Below are positions 1 to 5,500 of a stretch of DNA of 5,500 nt, one piece after another (the first letter of the stretch is position 1; every line of letters starts with the position of its first letter). Below the pieces are notes generated by a model that worked only from the letters and a program-made list of their open reading frames with translations, was not told the origin of the DNA and searched no databases. Position numbers and translations under genes: made by a program. The stretch lies in the NCBI GenBank assembly GCA_946480705.1, contig CAMLLF010000309.1, forward strand, positions 1 to 5,500, read 5' to 3'. The DNA is from an uncultured Lysobacteraceae bacterium. GTDB taxonomy: Bacteria; Pseudomonadota; Gammaproteobacteria; Xanthomonadales; Rhodanobacteraceae.

Positions 1-1
1 C

Positions 2-232
2 GCGTATTCGACCCGCCTCGTCGAGCACAAGCGCGGCCGGCGCCGGCGCTTCATGGCAGCGCGGCTCGTGCTGTATCCCTACGTGTTCTTCCTGCGCCAG
101 TACCTCGGCAAGCGCTGGTTCCTCGACGGCTGGGCCGGCTTCATCAACGCCGTGTCGGCGGCGTACTACGTGTTCCTGAAGTACGCGAAAGTTCTGGAAA
201 AAGACCGGGAGGAAACTAGTGGAGAGAAGTGA
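2..232 (+). CDS. Family 2 glycosyltransferase, WaaE/KdtX-like, C-terminal fragment (5' end outside window)
   Basis: The open frame enters from the left edge and ends at TGA 230-232, giving 76 residues. The visible part is only the C-terminal tail after the GT-A catalytic domain, so no nucleotide-sugar or metal-binding motif can be seen. The tail has a basic stretch (HKRGRRRRFMAARL), an aromatic hydrophobic segment (VLYPYVFFLRQYL), and the FLDGWAGFINAVSAAYYVFL-KYAK pattern. That pattern is typical of the end of small (about 250 residue) GT2 enzymes of the WaaE/KdtX type, which add a sugar to the lipopolysaccharide inner core at the cytoplasmic face of the inner membrane. The amphipathic tail probably holds the enzyme at the membrane. 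The gene converges on the DUF3999 gene with a gap of only 36 bases. Assignment to the GT2 family is fairly secure; sugar donor and acceptor cannot be told from this fragment. Confidence 0.8.
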   Translation, partial: AYSTRLVEHKRGRRRRFMAARLVLYPYVFFLRQYLGKRWFLDGWAGFINAVSAAYYVFLKYAKVLEKDREETSGEK

Positions 233-305
233 GAGAAGAGTGGGGTTGCCGCACGCTTCACTCGTTGCTCATTCGTCTTCACTCTTTCCCGCTTTCTCGC
301 TCCCG
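221..305. other. Convergent gene junction with purine-rich and pyrimidine-rich tracts; possible weak bidirectional terminator
   Basis: The two genes meet tail to tail here. The plus strand is purine-rich at 221-246, including a 9-base tandem repeat with one mismatch (222-230 and 231-239, GAGAGAAGT/GAGAGAAGA). It becomes pyrimidine-rich from about 255 onward, with CTTCACTC present at 256-263 and again at 277-284. The purine tract can pair imperfectly with the pyrimidine tract (for example AAGAGTG 236-242 with CACTCTT 280-286), but the loop is long and there is no clean GC stem followed by a T run. It may act in transcription termination for both genes, but this is weak. Confidence 0.3.
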
Positions 306-1663
306 AGCAGCGACAACGCCATCCCGACGACGAGCAGCGTGCCGGCGACGAGCACGACCCAGAGCAGCAGGTTGCGCCAGTCGGGCTCGCGTACGGGCGG
401 TGGCGGCGGCACGAGCGCCTGGTCGCCGCTGACAGTGCGGCCGTTTTCCGGTACGGCCGGATAGGGCTTCCAGTCGGCGCCGTGACGACGGCGCAGCGCA
501 TCGAGCAGTGTCGCGATCGGCGCGTCATGGCGGCGCGCCTTCGCGCTGCCGGCGGCAATCATGTATGGGCCTTCGCCCTGGGCGAGAAATACCAGCACTT
601 CGGGCCGATAGCCGAGCACGAGCGCTGGCGCCGTGCGCGGCGCCGGCGTCGCCTCGACCCGCCACTCGCGGTCGCGCAGCGGCGCAGTCAGGCGCTGCGG
701 TGTGGAACTTTCCACGGTGTCGCCCGAAGCGACGCGATAGCCGGTCCACGGGCCGGCGCGCGTGTACCACGGCAGCTTCTCGTTCTCGCGGCTGCGCACG
801 GTCCAGGTCGCGACGCTGTTGCCGCCGTCGGCGCGCAGATCGAGCTGCAGCACCGGGATGCGCGCGTCGAGGCGGTAACGGTAGTGCAGGCGGTCATCCT
901 CGGGCACGGCGTCGCCGTTCACGCTGAGCCAGCGCCATTCGGGTTCCGGCGGCGGCGGGGCGGCTTCGGCGCGGACAGCGCGCAACGGCGGCAGCGTGTT
1001 CGTCGCCGCGGCGATGCGCAGATAACGGAAGCTGCGCTCGCGGCCGAGTTCGATGCGGTCGCGGCGCAGGCGCTCCTCGCCGTTGCGCAGGTCGGCGGCG
1101 ATGCCGCTGCCGATCGCATGCCAGTGCTGCAGGTCCTCGCTCGCGGACACGGCGACGTTGGCCTGGAATGCGGGCACGTCGTCGGCCCAGTCCAGACGCA
1201 GTGCCGCGAGCGGCGTGCGGATCTGGCTGAGGTCCAGCAGCAGTTCGCGGCGTGCGTCGCCGCTGGCGCCCGACGCGACGCTGGCATCGATACGCAGCAC
1301 GCGGCCCTGTGCGTCTCGCTCGGCGCGCAGGTTCCAGTCGTCGCCATTCGCAGCGTCCTGCGCCGAGGGCAGCACGAACCACGGCACGTCGATAAGTTCG
1401 CGCGGCCATTCCTGCGCGCTGGTGCCCTCGGGGCCGAGCAGCGTGGCCGGCAGCGATTCGCCGGCCGCGTTGAAGACCTCGATGTCGGCGAGCGCGACGT
1501 CCTGCGCCGCGCGGTACATCGGCTCGCTGAGCACGACGCGGAACGCGCCGCCGTCCGCGCGGGACAGGCGCAGCGGCCATTCCTGCGCATAGTCACTGCG
1601 CTGTCCGGCCGCCGCGGCGCCGGCGCCCAGCAGCAGGACGACGGCGGCTGCGACGCGTTTCAT
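269..1663 (-). CDS. DUF3999 family protein, signal peptide plus periplasmic domain plus C-terminal membrane anchor
   Basis: This complete 464-residue protein of unknown function matches the DUF3999 family in layout and position. Residues 1 to about 20 form a signal peptide (MKR, then a long Ala/Val/Leu core ending near AAAAG-Q). Residues 21 to about 425 are hydrophilic and probably periplasmic. Two stretches look like beta-sandwich modules, at about 150-220 (SASEDLQHWHAIGSG followed by FRYLRIA) and about 240-320; both resemble discoidin-like folds, which is an inference. After a proline run (VPPPPPVREPDW), residues about 431-453 form one membrane helix, leaving a short charged tail (KAGKSEDE) in the cytoplasm. 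The ATG at 1661-1663 is chosen because it starts the signal peptide and has a GAGG ribosome site at 1671-1674, seven bases away. It overlaps the ancestral stop of the DUF2339 gene by ATGA, so the two genes were probably translationally coupled. No catalytic motif is visible. Confidence 0.85.
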   Translation of the reverse strand: MKRVAAAVVLLLGAGAAAAGQRSDYAQEWPLRLSRADGGAFRVVLSEPMYRAAQDVALADIEVFNAAGESLPATLLGPEGTSAQEWPRELIDVPWFVLPSAQDAANGDDWNLRAERDAQGRVLRIDASVASGASGDARRELLLDLSQIRTPLAALRLDWADDVPAFQANVAVSASEDLQHWHAIGSGIAADLRNGEERLRRDRIELGRERSFRYLRIAAATNTLPPLRAVRAEAAPPPPEPEWRWLSVNGDAVPEDDRLHYRYRLDARIPVLQLDLRADGGNSVATWTVRSRENEKLPWYTRAGPWTGYRVASGDTVESSTPQRLTAPLRDREWRVEATPAPRTAPALVLGYRPEVLVFLAQGEGPYMIAAGSAKARRHDAPIATLLDALRRRHGADWKPYPAVPENGRTVSGDQALVPPPPPVREPDWRNLLLWVVLVAGTLLVVGMALSLLGSEKAGKSEDE

Positions 1664-1852
1664 ACCTCGCCCTCGATCTGCTTCGGCGGATTCGGCGCGA
1701 ACCAGCCGACGATCATCAGCAGGCCGCCGACCGCGAGCACGCCGAGAATCGCATGCAGATCCTTCAGGTGCGTGCGGTCGATCAGGATCAGCTTCACGAT
1801 GACGAGGCCGACGAGGCAGGCGCCGCCGATCCAGATCGGACGCGAGCGGCGG
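1660..1852 (-). pseudogene. Severed C-terminal end of the DUF2339 gene (out of frame with the main body)
   Basis: This minus-strand stretch reads RRSRPIWIGGACLVGLVIVK, then LILIDRTHLKDLHAILGVLA, VGGLLMIVGWFAPNPP and KQIEGEV, ending in TGA at 1660-1662. This is the usual end of DUF2339 proteins: a basic turn, a membrane helix with VKLxLID, a second helix, then a W/Y-FAPxPP ending. It has no start of its own and lies in a different frame from the main body (stop coordinates differ by 134, which is 2 modulo 3). Deleting 68 bases at 1853-1920 fuses it after GAR to give GARRRSRPIWI and a protein of about 992 residues. Its stop overlaps the DUF3999 start codon as ATGA, which shows this was the original gene end. 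Confidence 0.85.
1671..1674 (-). promoter_or_regulatory. Ribosome binding site of the DUF3999 gene, inside the end of the DUF2339 coding sequence
   Basis: GAGG on the minus strand lies seven bases before the ATG at 1663, within the codons for the C-terminal IEGE of DUF2339. A second GAGG lies only one base from the ATG, which is too close to serve. The site supports the signal-peptide start and, with the ATGA overlap, coupled translation of the pair. Confidence 0.5.
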
Positions 1853-4706
1853 CGCGCGCGTGCTCTACATCTCGCCGCTCAAGGCGCTGGCGGTGGACGT
1901 CGAGCGCAACCTCCGGTCGCCGCGCGCCGGTCAGCATCGCGATGAGACCCGCGACGCACCAGACGACCGAGAGGCAGGCCTGCGCGAGCGCCGAGCGCAT
2001 CATCGATTCGCTGTCCCAGGGCACGCCGCCGAGGAAGTGCACGCCGCGCAGGGTCATGCTCGTCATCAGCGCGATGCCGATGATCGCGAGCAGCTGGGCG
2101 CGGAATGCCGCGTCGAGGATCGCGTCGCCGGCTGCGCCGGCCTGGCGGAACCAGTACAGCAGCGCGATGACGAAGCCGAGCTGCGCGAGTTCCAGCGGAT
2201 TGGCAACCGGCACGTAGGCGAGCGGCGCCGGATCGCCCGCGGCGACGAGGCCGATGACCCAGAATGCGCCGAGCAGGATCGAGAACACGCCGAGCAGCGC
2301 CGGGCGCGCCGCTTCGGCCTGCTCGGCCAGCGGGAACCGCAGCACGCGCCAGCGGCCCAGCGTGCCGGCGAACGCGACGGCGAACGGCGCGAGACCGAGC
2401 AGCACCTGCCAGATCGTGCCGAGGAGCCAGGTTTCGCGCGCAAGGTGGACGAGTTGCGTTCCGAGCACGCCGGTCCATGTGAACACGTGTACCGCGTAGG
2501 CGGCGCCGAGTCCCGGCGTCGCCGTCGCGTCGAGATTGCGCTGCACGCGCAGGCTCGCGGCGAACCAGCCGAGCCATGCGGCGAGACCGAAGCCCGACAG
2601 CGGGCCATGTTCGTTGGCCGCGGCCGTCGCGGCAATGAACGCCGGGGCGGCGAAGATCGCGACCAGTGCGGGCCAGCGCAGCTCGTTCCATCCGAGCCGG
2701 CGCGCGGCTTCGCTCGCGAGCAGCGCGGTCAGTGCCATGAAGCCGAGCAGCCAGTTCGCGCCCGTGCCGGCCGGCGCGAAGCGCTCGATCTCGTTGACGC
2801 CGAGCGCGAACCACCAGGCCAGCGCCCAGACCAGCTGCAGCTGGGCCATCGCGCTCGTTTCGTTGGAGCGGCGCAGCAGGCCGCTGCAGACGAATCCGGC
2901 CGCCGACAGCAGCAGGATCGCGAGGAAATCGCCGTTGAGCATTGGCAGCATCCCCGGCGGCGGGTTGCGGTCGAACAGCACGCTCAGCAGCGACACGCCG
3001 GCGGCGAGCTGCAGCAGATAGCCGATCACGCGCGGCAGCTGACGCTGCTGGCGCAGGCCGAGCCAGACCAGCGCCGCACCTTCGACGGCCCAGGCGCAGG
3101 CGGTGGAGCGCGCCGACAGCGCGAGCGGCACGGCCAGCGTCGCGAAGCCGAGCGCGAGCAGCGCATGCGACTGGCCGAGCAGCGTCATCGCAAGACGGCG
3201 GAACGCGAACCAGGCGACGCCGACGTGCGCGAGTGCGAGCACGAGCGCCGACAGCGCGAGCAGTTTTGTATCGCCGTCGAGCAGCGCGGCCTGCAGCGGG
3301 AACGCGAACAGCGGTGTGCCGAACACGAGGCTGCCGTCGACGAAGCCGCGGCGCTCTTCGGGCTGGCGCAGCGCATAGAGCAGCGGAATCAGCAGATAGA
3401 ACGCATAGAACAGGATCAGAAACGGTTCGGTCGTCGAGAACAGTTCGGGGCGGTACTTGAGGAAGCCCCAGGCCGTGCCGATGCCGAACGTGAAGACGAA
3501 GCCGAGCAGGTTCAGCGCGCGCCAGGGTTTTACCCAGGCGATGCCGAAGATCGCCGCGTTGAGCACGGCGTAATACGTGAACAACGCAACGTGATTGCCG
3601 CTGTCGCTCGCAGTCAGTACCGGCGCGAGGAAGCCGCCGACGATCGCGAGCAGCGCGAGCGCCAGCGCATCCTGCGCGACGGCGAGGATGCCGGCGGCGC
3701 CGACGATGACGACGAGCAGCAGGAAGGCGAGTCCCGGCGGCAGCAGGTTGTGGAGCTTGTAGCTGCCGAACACGACGAGCAGCAGGATGCCCACGGCGCC
3801 GCCCTGCAGCGACAGCGCGAACGCGCGGTGGCTCTCGCGCTTGCGCCAGCCGAAAATCAGGCCGGCGATGGCGGCGGCGGCGATGCCGGCCATGCGTACT
3901 TCGATCGGCACCGTGAACCAGCCCTGGTCGGCGGCATATTTCATGAGCGCGCCGACGCCCAGGAACAGGATCAGCACACCGATCTTCACCGGGATGTTGC
4001 CCTCGGTGAACCAGCGTTTGATCGCGGCGAACGCGCGCTCGAGCGGATCGGGTTCGTCACTGCGCGTCGCTCGCGGCGGCGGCGCACCGGCGGGGCGCGC
4101 GGCGCGCGGAATCGGCGGCGGACGCTTGGCCGCCGATGGTGCAGACGGTGCTTCGCCGATCGTGAAAACCGCGCGTTGCGGCGATGCCGGCGGCGGAGGA
4201 GGGGTGGCCATGTCGCTGAGATCCAGGTCGAAGTCGAGCGGCGGCGACGGCTCGGCCGGCGTCGCACGCGGGGCGGGTGGCACGGGTTCGTGACGCTGCG
4301 GCGTCGCGCTGCGGGCGGCGGCCGGCGGCGGCGTTGCGGCGGCGCCGGACGCACGCCGCGGCGTGTATTCGAACGGCGGGAGTTCGGGCTCGGGCTCGGA
4401 TTCGGTCAGCGGGCGCATCGGCGCGGGTGCGCGTGCGGACTCGACCGGCCGTTGCGCGGCCGGCGCCGGCGCGGGCGCGCGGCGTGGCGCCGGTTCCTCG
4501 GCGAAGTCGCGCGCGGCGCGCGCGACTTCGAGCGTGGCGACATCGTCCTCGATGCGGCCGAGGCGGCTTTGCAGCGCGCTGATGCGCCCGAACAGCACGC
4601 CGATCAGCGTGCCGAAGATGGCGCCGACCGCGGCGGCACTCTTGAGCAGCGTGCTTCCCAGCAGGACGCCGACGAACAGACCGATCAGACCCAGCAGCCA
4701 GGGCAT
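1794..4706 (-). CDS. DUF2339 polytopic membrane protein, frameshifted near its C-terminus by a 68-base insertion
   Basis: As it reads, the gene encodes 970 residues from ATG 4704-4706 (GGAG ribosome site at 4714-4717, spacing 7) to the stop at 1794-1796. Residues 1-42 hold one or two N-terminal hydrophobic helices (MPWLLGLIGLFVGVLLGSTL and following). About 43-66 could form a short coiled coil. About 71-218 is a Pro/Ala/Arg-rich low-complexity linker with some acidic patches. From about 221 the DUF2339 core begins: GNIPVKIGVLILFLGVGALM near 236, GGFLAPVLTASDSGNHVALF near 357-376, and ACAWAVEGAALVWLGLRQ near 536-553, with many membrane helices throughout. Function is unknown; the family is a large inner-membrane protein often encoded next to DUF3999. 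In frame, the family sequence runs only to GAR at about residue 929. The last 40 residues (PEVALDVHRQRLERRD and on) are an artefact of the insertion at 1853-1920. The expected C-terminal membrane segments lie in another frame at 1660-1852. Either the gene is damaged or the assembly is. Confidence 0.85.
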   Translation of the reverse strand: MPWLLGLIGLFVGVLLGSTLLKSAAAVGAIFGTLIGVLFGRISALQSRLGRIEDDVATLEVARAARDFAEEPAPRRAPAPAPAAQRPVESARAPAPMRPLTESEPEPELPPFEYTPRRASGAAATPPPAAARSATPQRHEPVPPAPRATPAEPSPPLDFDLDLSDMATPPPPPASPQRAVFTIGEAPSAPSAAKRPPPIPRAARPAGAPPPRATRSDEPDPLERAFAAIKRWFTEGNIPVKIGVLILFLGVGALMKYAADQGWFTVPIEVRMAGIAAAAIAGLIFGWRKRESHRAFALSLQGGAVGILLLVVFGSYKLHNLLPPGLAFLLLVVIVGAAGILAVAQDALALALLAIVGGFLAPVLTASDSGNHVALFTYYAVLNAAIFGIAWVKPWRALNLLGFVFTFGIGTAWGFLKYRPELFSTTEPFLILFYAFYLLIPLLYALRQPEERRGFVDGSLVFGTPLFAFPLQAALLDGDTKLLALSALVLALAHVGVAWFAFRRLAMTLLGQSHALLALGFATLAVPLALSARSTACAWAVEGAALVWLGLRQQRQLPRVIGYLLQLAAGVSLLSVLFDRNPPPGMLPMLNGDFLAILLLSAAGFVCSGLLRRSNETSAMAQLQLVWALAWWFALGVNEIERFAPAGTGANWLLGFMALTALLASEAARRLGWNELRWPALVAIFAAPAFIAATAAANEHGPLSGFGLAAWLGWFAASLRVQRNLDATATPGLGAAYAVHVFTWTGVLGTQLVHLARETWLLGTIWQVLLGLAPFAVAFAGTLGRWRVLRFPLAEQAEAARPALLGVFSILLGAFWVIGLVAAGDPAPLAYVPVANPLELAQLGFVIALLYWFRQAGAAGDAILDAAFRAQLLAIIGIALMTSMTLRGVHFLGGVPWDSESMMRSALAQACLSVVWCVAGLIAMLTGARRPEVALDVHRQRLERRDVEHARAAARVRSGSAAPASSASSS
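1853..1920 (+). other. 68-base insertion carrying a fragment of an lhr-type helicase gene (motif Ia region)
   Basis: On the plus strand this segment reads in frame as GGAR (partly shared with the flank) then VLYISPLKALAVDVERNLR and SP. That is the motif Ia region of the first RecA-like domain of Lhr, a large superfamily 2 DNA helicase involved in DNA repair; E. coli Lhr and the actinobacterial/pseudomonad Lhr proteins carry closely similar text here. Nothing before or after it continues the helicase: the flanks are antisense DUF2339 on both sides. The unit is bounded by a 7-base direct repeat CGCGCGC at 1853-1859 and 1921-1927, exactly 68 bases apart, so the junction can be placed anywhere within that repeat. 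Codons are GC-rich at third positions like the rest of the window, so the donor is either the same genome or one of similar composition. There is no start signal and no transposon end. It may be a natural microhomology insertion or an assembly chimera. Confidence 0.85.
4502..4530. repeat. Perfect 13-base inverted repeat with 3-base loop inside the DUF2339 coding sequence
   Basis: Left arm CGAAGTCGCGCGC (4502-4514), loop GGC (4515-4517) and right arm GCGCGCGACTTCG (4518-4530) are fully complementary. It falls in codons about 59-69, where the minus strand encodes EVARAARDF, between the N-terminal helices and the proline-rich linker. Transcribed RNA would form a very stable hairpin early in the message. 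Half of each arm is alternating GC, which is easy to match by chance here, but the outer CGAAGT part is not. Confidence 0.6.
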
Positions 4707-4713
4707 CTCGATT

Positions 4714-4717
4714 CTCC
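4714..4717 (-). promoter_or_regulatory. Ribosome binding site of the DUF2339 gene
   Basis: GGAG on the minus strand is followed by AATCGAG and then ATG at 4706-4704, a spacing of seven bases. This supports the start that gives an N-terminal hydrophobic helix beginning MPWLLGLIG. Confidence 0.6.
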
Positions 4718-4745
4718 ACTCCGTGAATGCGACGTTCGCACTCTA

Positions 4746-4760
4746 GCGGCCGCCGGCCGC
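4746..4760. repeat. Small GC-rich inverted repeat upstream of the DUF2339 gene
   Basis: GCGGCC (4746-4751) and GGCCGC (4755-4760) are complementary around a 3-base loop. It lies 40 bases upstream of the DUF2339 start. No T run follows on either strand, so it is not a standard intrinsic terminator. A 6-base GC palindrome is easily produced by chance in this composition. Confidence 0.3.
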
Positions 4761-4780
4761 GGCGTCCCCAAGGTCGTGCG

Positions 4781-4825
4781 CGGGTATCGCCGGCCGATAC
4801 CCGGCGGATCAGTTGTCGCCGCCGG
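4781..4825. repeat. Two overlapping, mutually exclusive hairpins between the acyltransferase and DUF2339 genes
   Basis: Hairpin A pairs CGGGTATCG (4781-4789) with CGATACCCG (4795-4803) around a 5-base loop, with nine perfect pairs including AT pairs. Hairpin B pairs CCGGCGG (4801-4807) with CCGCCGG (4819-4825) around an 11-base loop. They share bases 4801-4803, so both cannot form fully at once. Both lie downstream of the acyltransferase stop and upstream of the DUF2339 start on the minus strand. Neither has a following T run. Possible roles are a factor-dependent transcript end, an mRNA-stabilising structure, or an operator site; none is proven. Confidence 0.45.
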
Positions 4826-4869
4826 CCGGACGACGGCTCAGCAGACCGTGGGGCCGCCGCAGAAAAGGC

Positions 4870-5500
4870 TCAGTAGAGGGGAGCGCCGCCCACTGGGCGG
4901 GTCTTGAAGCGCTTGTGCAGCCAGAGATACTGCGACGGCGCCTCGCGCACCATGGCTTCGATCGCGGCGTTGACGCGCGCGGTGTCGACGACGGCGTCGT
5001 CGCTCGGGAAATCGGCGAGCGGCGCTTCGAGGCGCAGGGTGTAGCCGCCATCGGCGTCGCGCCGGTGGAAGAATGGCAGCACGAGCGCGCCGGAGAGCCG
5101 CGCGAGATGATGCGTCGCCGTGATCGTCGACGCCGGCACGCCGAAGAACGGCACGAATACCGAGTCCTTGCCGCGCATGTCCTGGTCCGGCGCGTACCAG
5201 ACCGTGCCGCCGCGCCGCAGGTACTTCACGGTCGCGCGCAGTTCGTCCTTCGTGAACATCGCGTCGGCGTAGCGCAGGCGTGCGGCGAGCACGGCCTGTT
5301 CGAACACCAGATCGTCCATCACGCGATACATGCCGCTGATGCGGATGCGCCGCGATACGAGCCGTGCGCACAATTCCAGATGGGAAAAATGTCCGCCGAC
5401 GAGCAGCACGCCGCGCCCCTGTTCGCGAGCGGCGGCGAGATGTTCGAGCCCGGTCACGCGGCAGGGGATCGCGGCGATCGCGTCATCGCTGCCGAACCCG
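4870..5500 (-). CDS. LpxL/HtrB-family lipid A acyltransferase, partial (N-terminus outside window)
   Basis: The frame is open through the right edge and ends at TGA 4870-4872, giving 209 visible residues of a family that is usually about 300. The enzyme transfers a secondary acyl chain (laurate in E. coli LpxL) from acyl-ACP to a Kdo-lipid A precursor at the cytoplasmic side of the inner membrane. Numbering from the window edge, the catalytic H-x4-E motif is HFSHLE at 37-42. YR at 58-59 and APDQD at 103-107 are the other conserved family blocks. VPFFGVPASTITATHHLARL follows at 116-135, and the protein ends YLWLHKRFKTRPVGGAPLY, a hallmark ending of this family. All expected key residues are present, so the enzyme looks functional. 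An internal GTG or ATG near 5457 is not a real start because the H-x4-E domain begins further upstream. LpxL, LpxP and LpxM cannot be separated from this part alone; the ending is most like LpxL/LpxP. It lies on the same strand as the DUF2339/DUF3999 pair, 163 bases upstream of it. Confidence 0.88.
   Translation of the reverse strand, partial: GFGSDDAIAAIPCRVTGLEHLAAAREQGRGVLLVGGHFSHLELCARLVSRRIRISGMYRVMDDLVFEQAVLAARLRYADAMFTKDELRATVKYLRRGGTVWYAPDQDMRGKDSVFVPFFGVPASTITATHHLARLSGALVLPFFHRRDADGGYTLRLEAPLADFPSDDAVVDTARVNAAIEAMVREAPSQYLWLHKRFKTRPVGGAPLY

Larger units (their letters stand above)
4707..4869. other. Intergenic spacer between the LpxL-family gene and the DUF2339 gene
   Basis: This 163-base spacer contains no credible coding sequence. 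It holds the DUF2339 ribosome site and the three inverted repeats described separately. I looked for sigma70-type boxes on the minus strand: TTGGGG followed by TAGAGT near 4740-4770 is spaced by 20 bases, too far to call. A promoter for DUF2339/DUF3999 is likely in or near this spacer, because the gap is large for a GC-rich operon, but I cannot point to it. Confidence 0.4.

Noticed and set aside
166..558. Minus-strand open frame of 130 codons with a serine/arginine-rich product
   Set aside because: It overlaps both the DUF3999 coding end and the glycosyltransferase in another frame and shows no ribosome site or domain.
1853..1920. Programmed ribosomal frameshift joining the two DUF2339 parts
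   Set aside because: No slippery heptamer is seen, and a shift alone would still translate the insert between the two halves; exact removal of 68 bases is the only clean repair.
1853..1927. The 68-base unit with 7-base direct repeats as a transposon or miniature inverted-repeat element with target duplication
   Set aside because: The unit has no terminal inverted repeats and its body is a conserved helicase coding segment. The flanking CGCGCGC is low-complexity and fits microhomology as well as target duplication.
482..1945. Long plus-strand open frame antisense to the DUF3999 gene
   Set aside because: The composition (Arg/Ala/Gly/His) and lack of motifs mark it as a shadow of the minus-strand gene, which has a signal peptide, an anchor and a ribosome site.
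4746..4825. Intrinsic terminator for the acyltransferase gene
   Set aside because: The stems are present, but no T-rich run follows any of them on the minus strand.
1860..4907. A very long plus-strand open frame (about 1015 codons) antisense to the DUF2339 gene, beginning with Lhr-like residues
   Set aside because: Only the first roughly 20 residues, from the 68-base insertion, look like a real protein. The rest is Arg/Glu/Gln-rich text typical of the complement of a GC-rich membrane-protein gene, with no domain; the minus strand encodes clear DUF2339.

Overview
The window is about 5.5 kb of very GC-rich bacterial chromosome with strong G/C preference at third codon positions. The gene content is that of a Gram-negative cell envelope region: a lipid A acyltransferase, a lipopolysaccharide-type glycosyltransferase, and a DUF2339/DUF3999 membrane-protein pair. 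This best fits a high-GC proteobacterium, probably a gammaproteobacterium of the Xanthomonadales/Nevskiales kind. That placement is an inference from base composition and gene families, not a proven assignment.

Layout from left to right. (1) 2-232, plus strand: the last 76 codons of a family 2 glycosyltransferase of the WaaE/KdtX-like type, cut by the window edge. (2) 233-268: a short convergent junction, purine-rich then pyrimidine-rich. (3) 269-1663, minus strand: a complete DUF3999 protein with a signal peptide, a large periplasmic region and a C-terminal membrane anchor. (4) 1660-4706, minus strand: a DUF2339 polytopic membrane protein whose gene originally overlapped the DUF3999 start by 4 bases (ATGA). 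(5) 4707-4869: a spacer with several inverted repeats. (6) 4870-5500, minus strand: the C-terminal two thirds of an LpxL/HtrB-family lipid A acyltransferase, cut by the right edge.

The most unusual feature is inside item 4. Near its 3' end the DUF2339 gene is split by a 68-base insertion (1853-1920, flanked by a 7-base direct repeat). On the plus strand the insertion encodes VLYISPLKALAVDVERNLR, the conserved motif Ia region of the Lhr superfamily 2 DNA helicase. It shifts the DUF2339 frame, replaces the last membrane segments with about 40 unrelated residues, and moves the stop codon 131 bases away from the DUF3999 start. Removing exactly 68 bases restores a full-length DUF2339 protein of about 992 residues. 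It may be a real microhomology-type capture of a piece of lhr or a chimeric assembly join; the sequence alone cannot decide.

Functionally, the acyltransferase and glycosyltransferase point to outer-membrane lipopolysaccharide synthesis. The DUF2339/DUF3999 pair is conserved but uncharacterised, and an envelope role is only an inference. I did not find a new defence or mobile system here.
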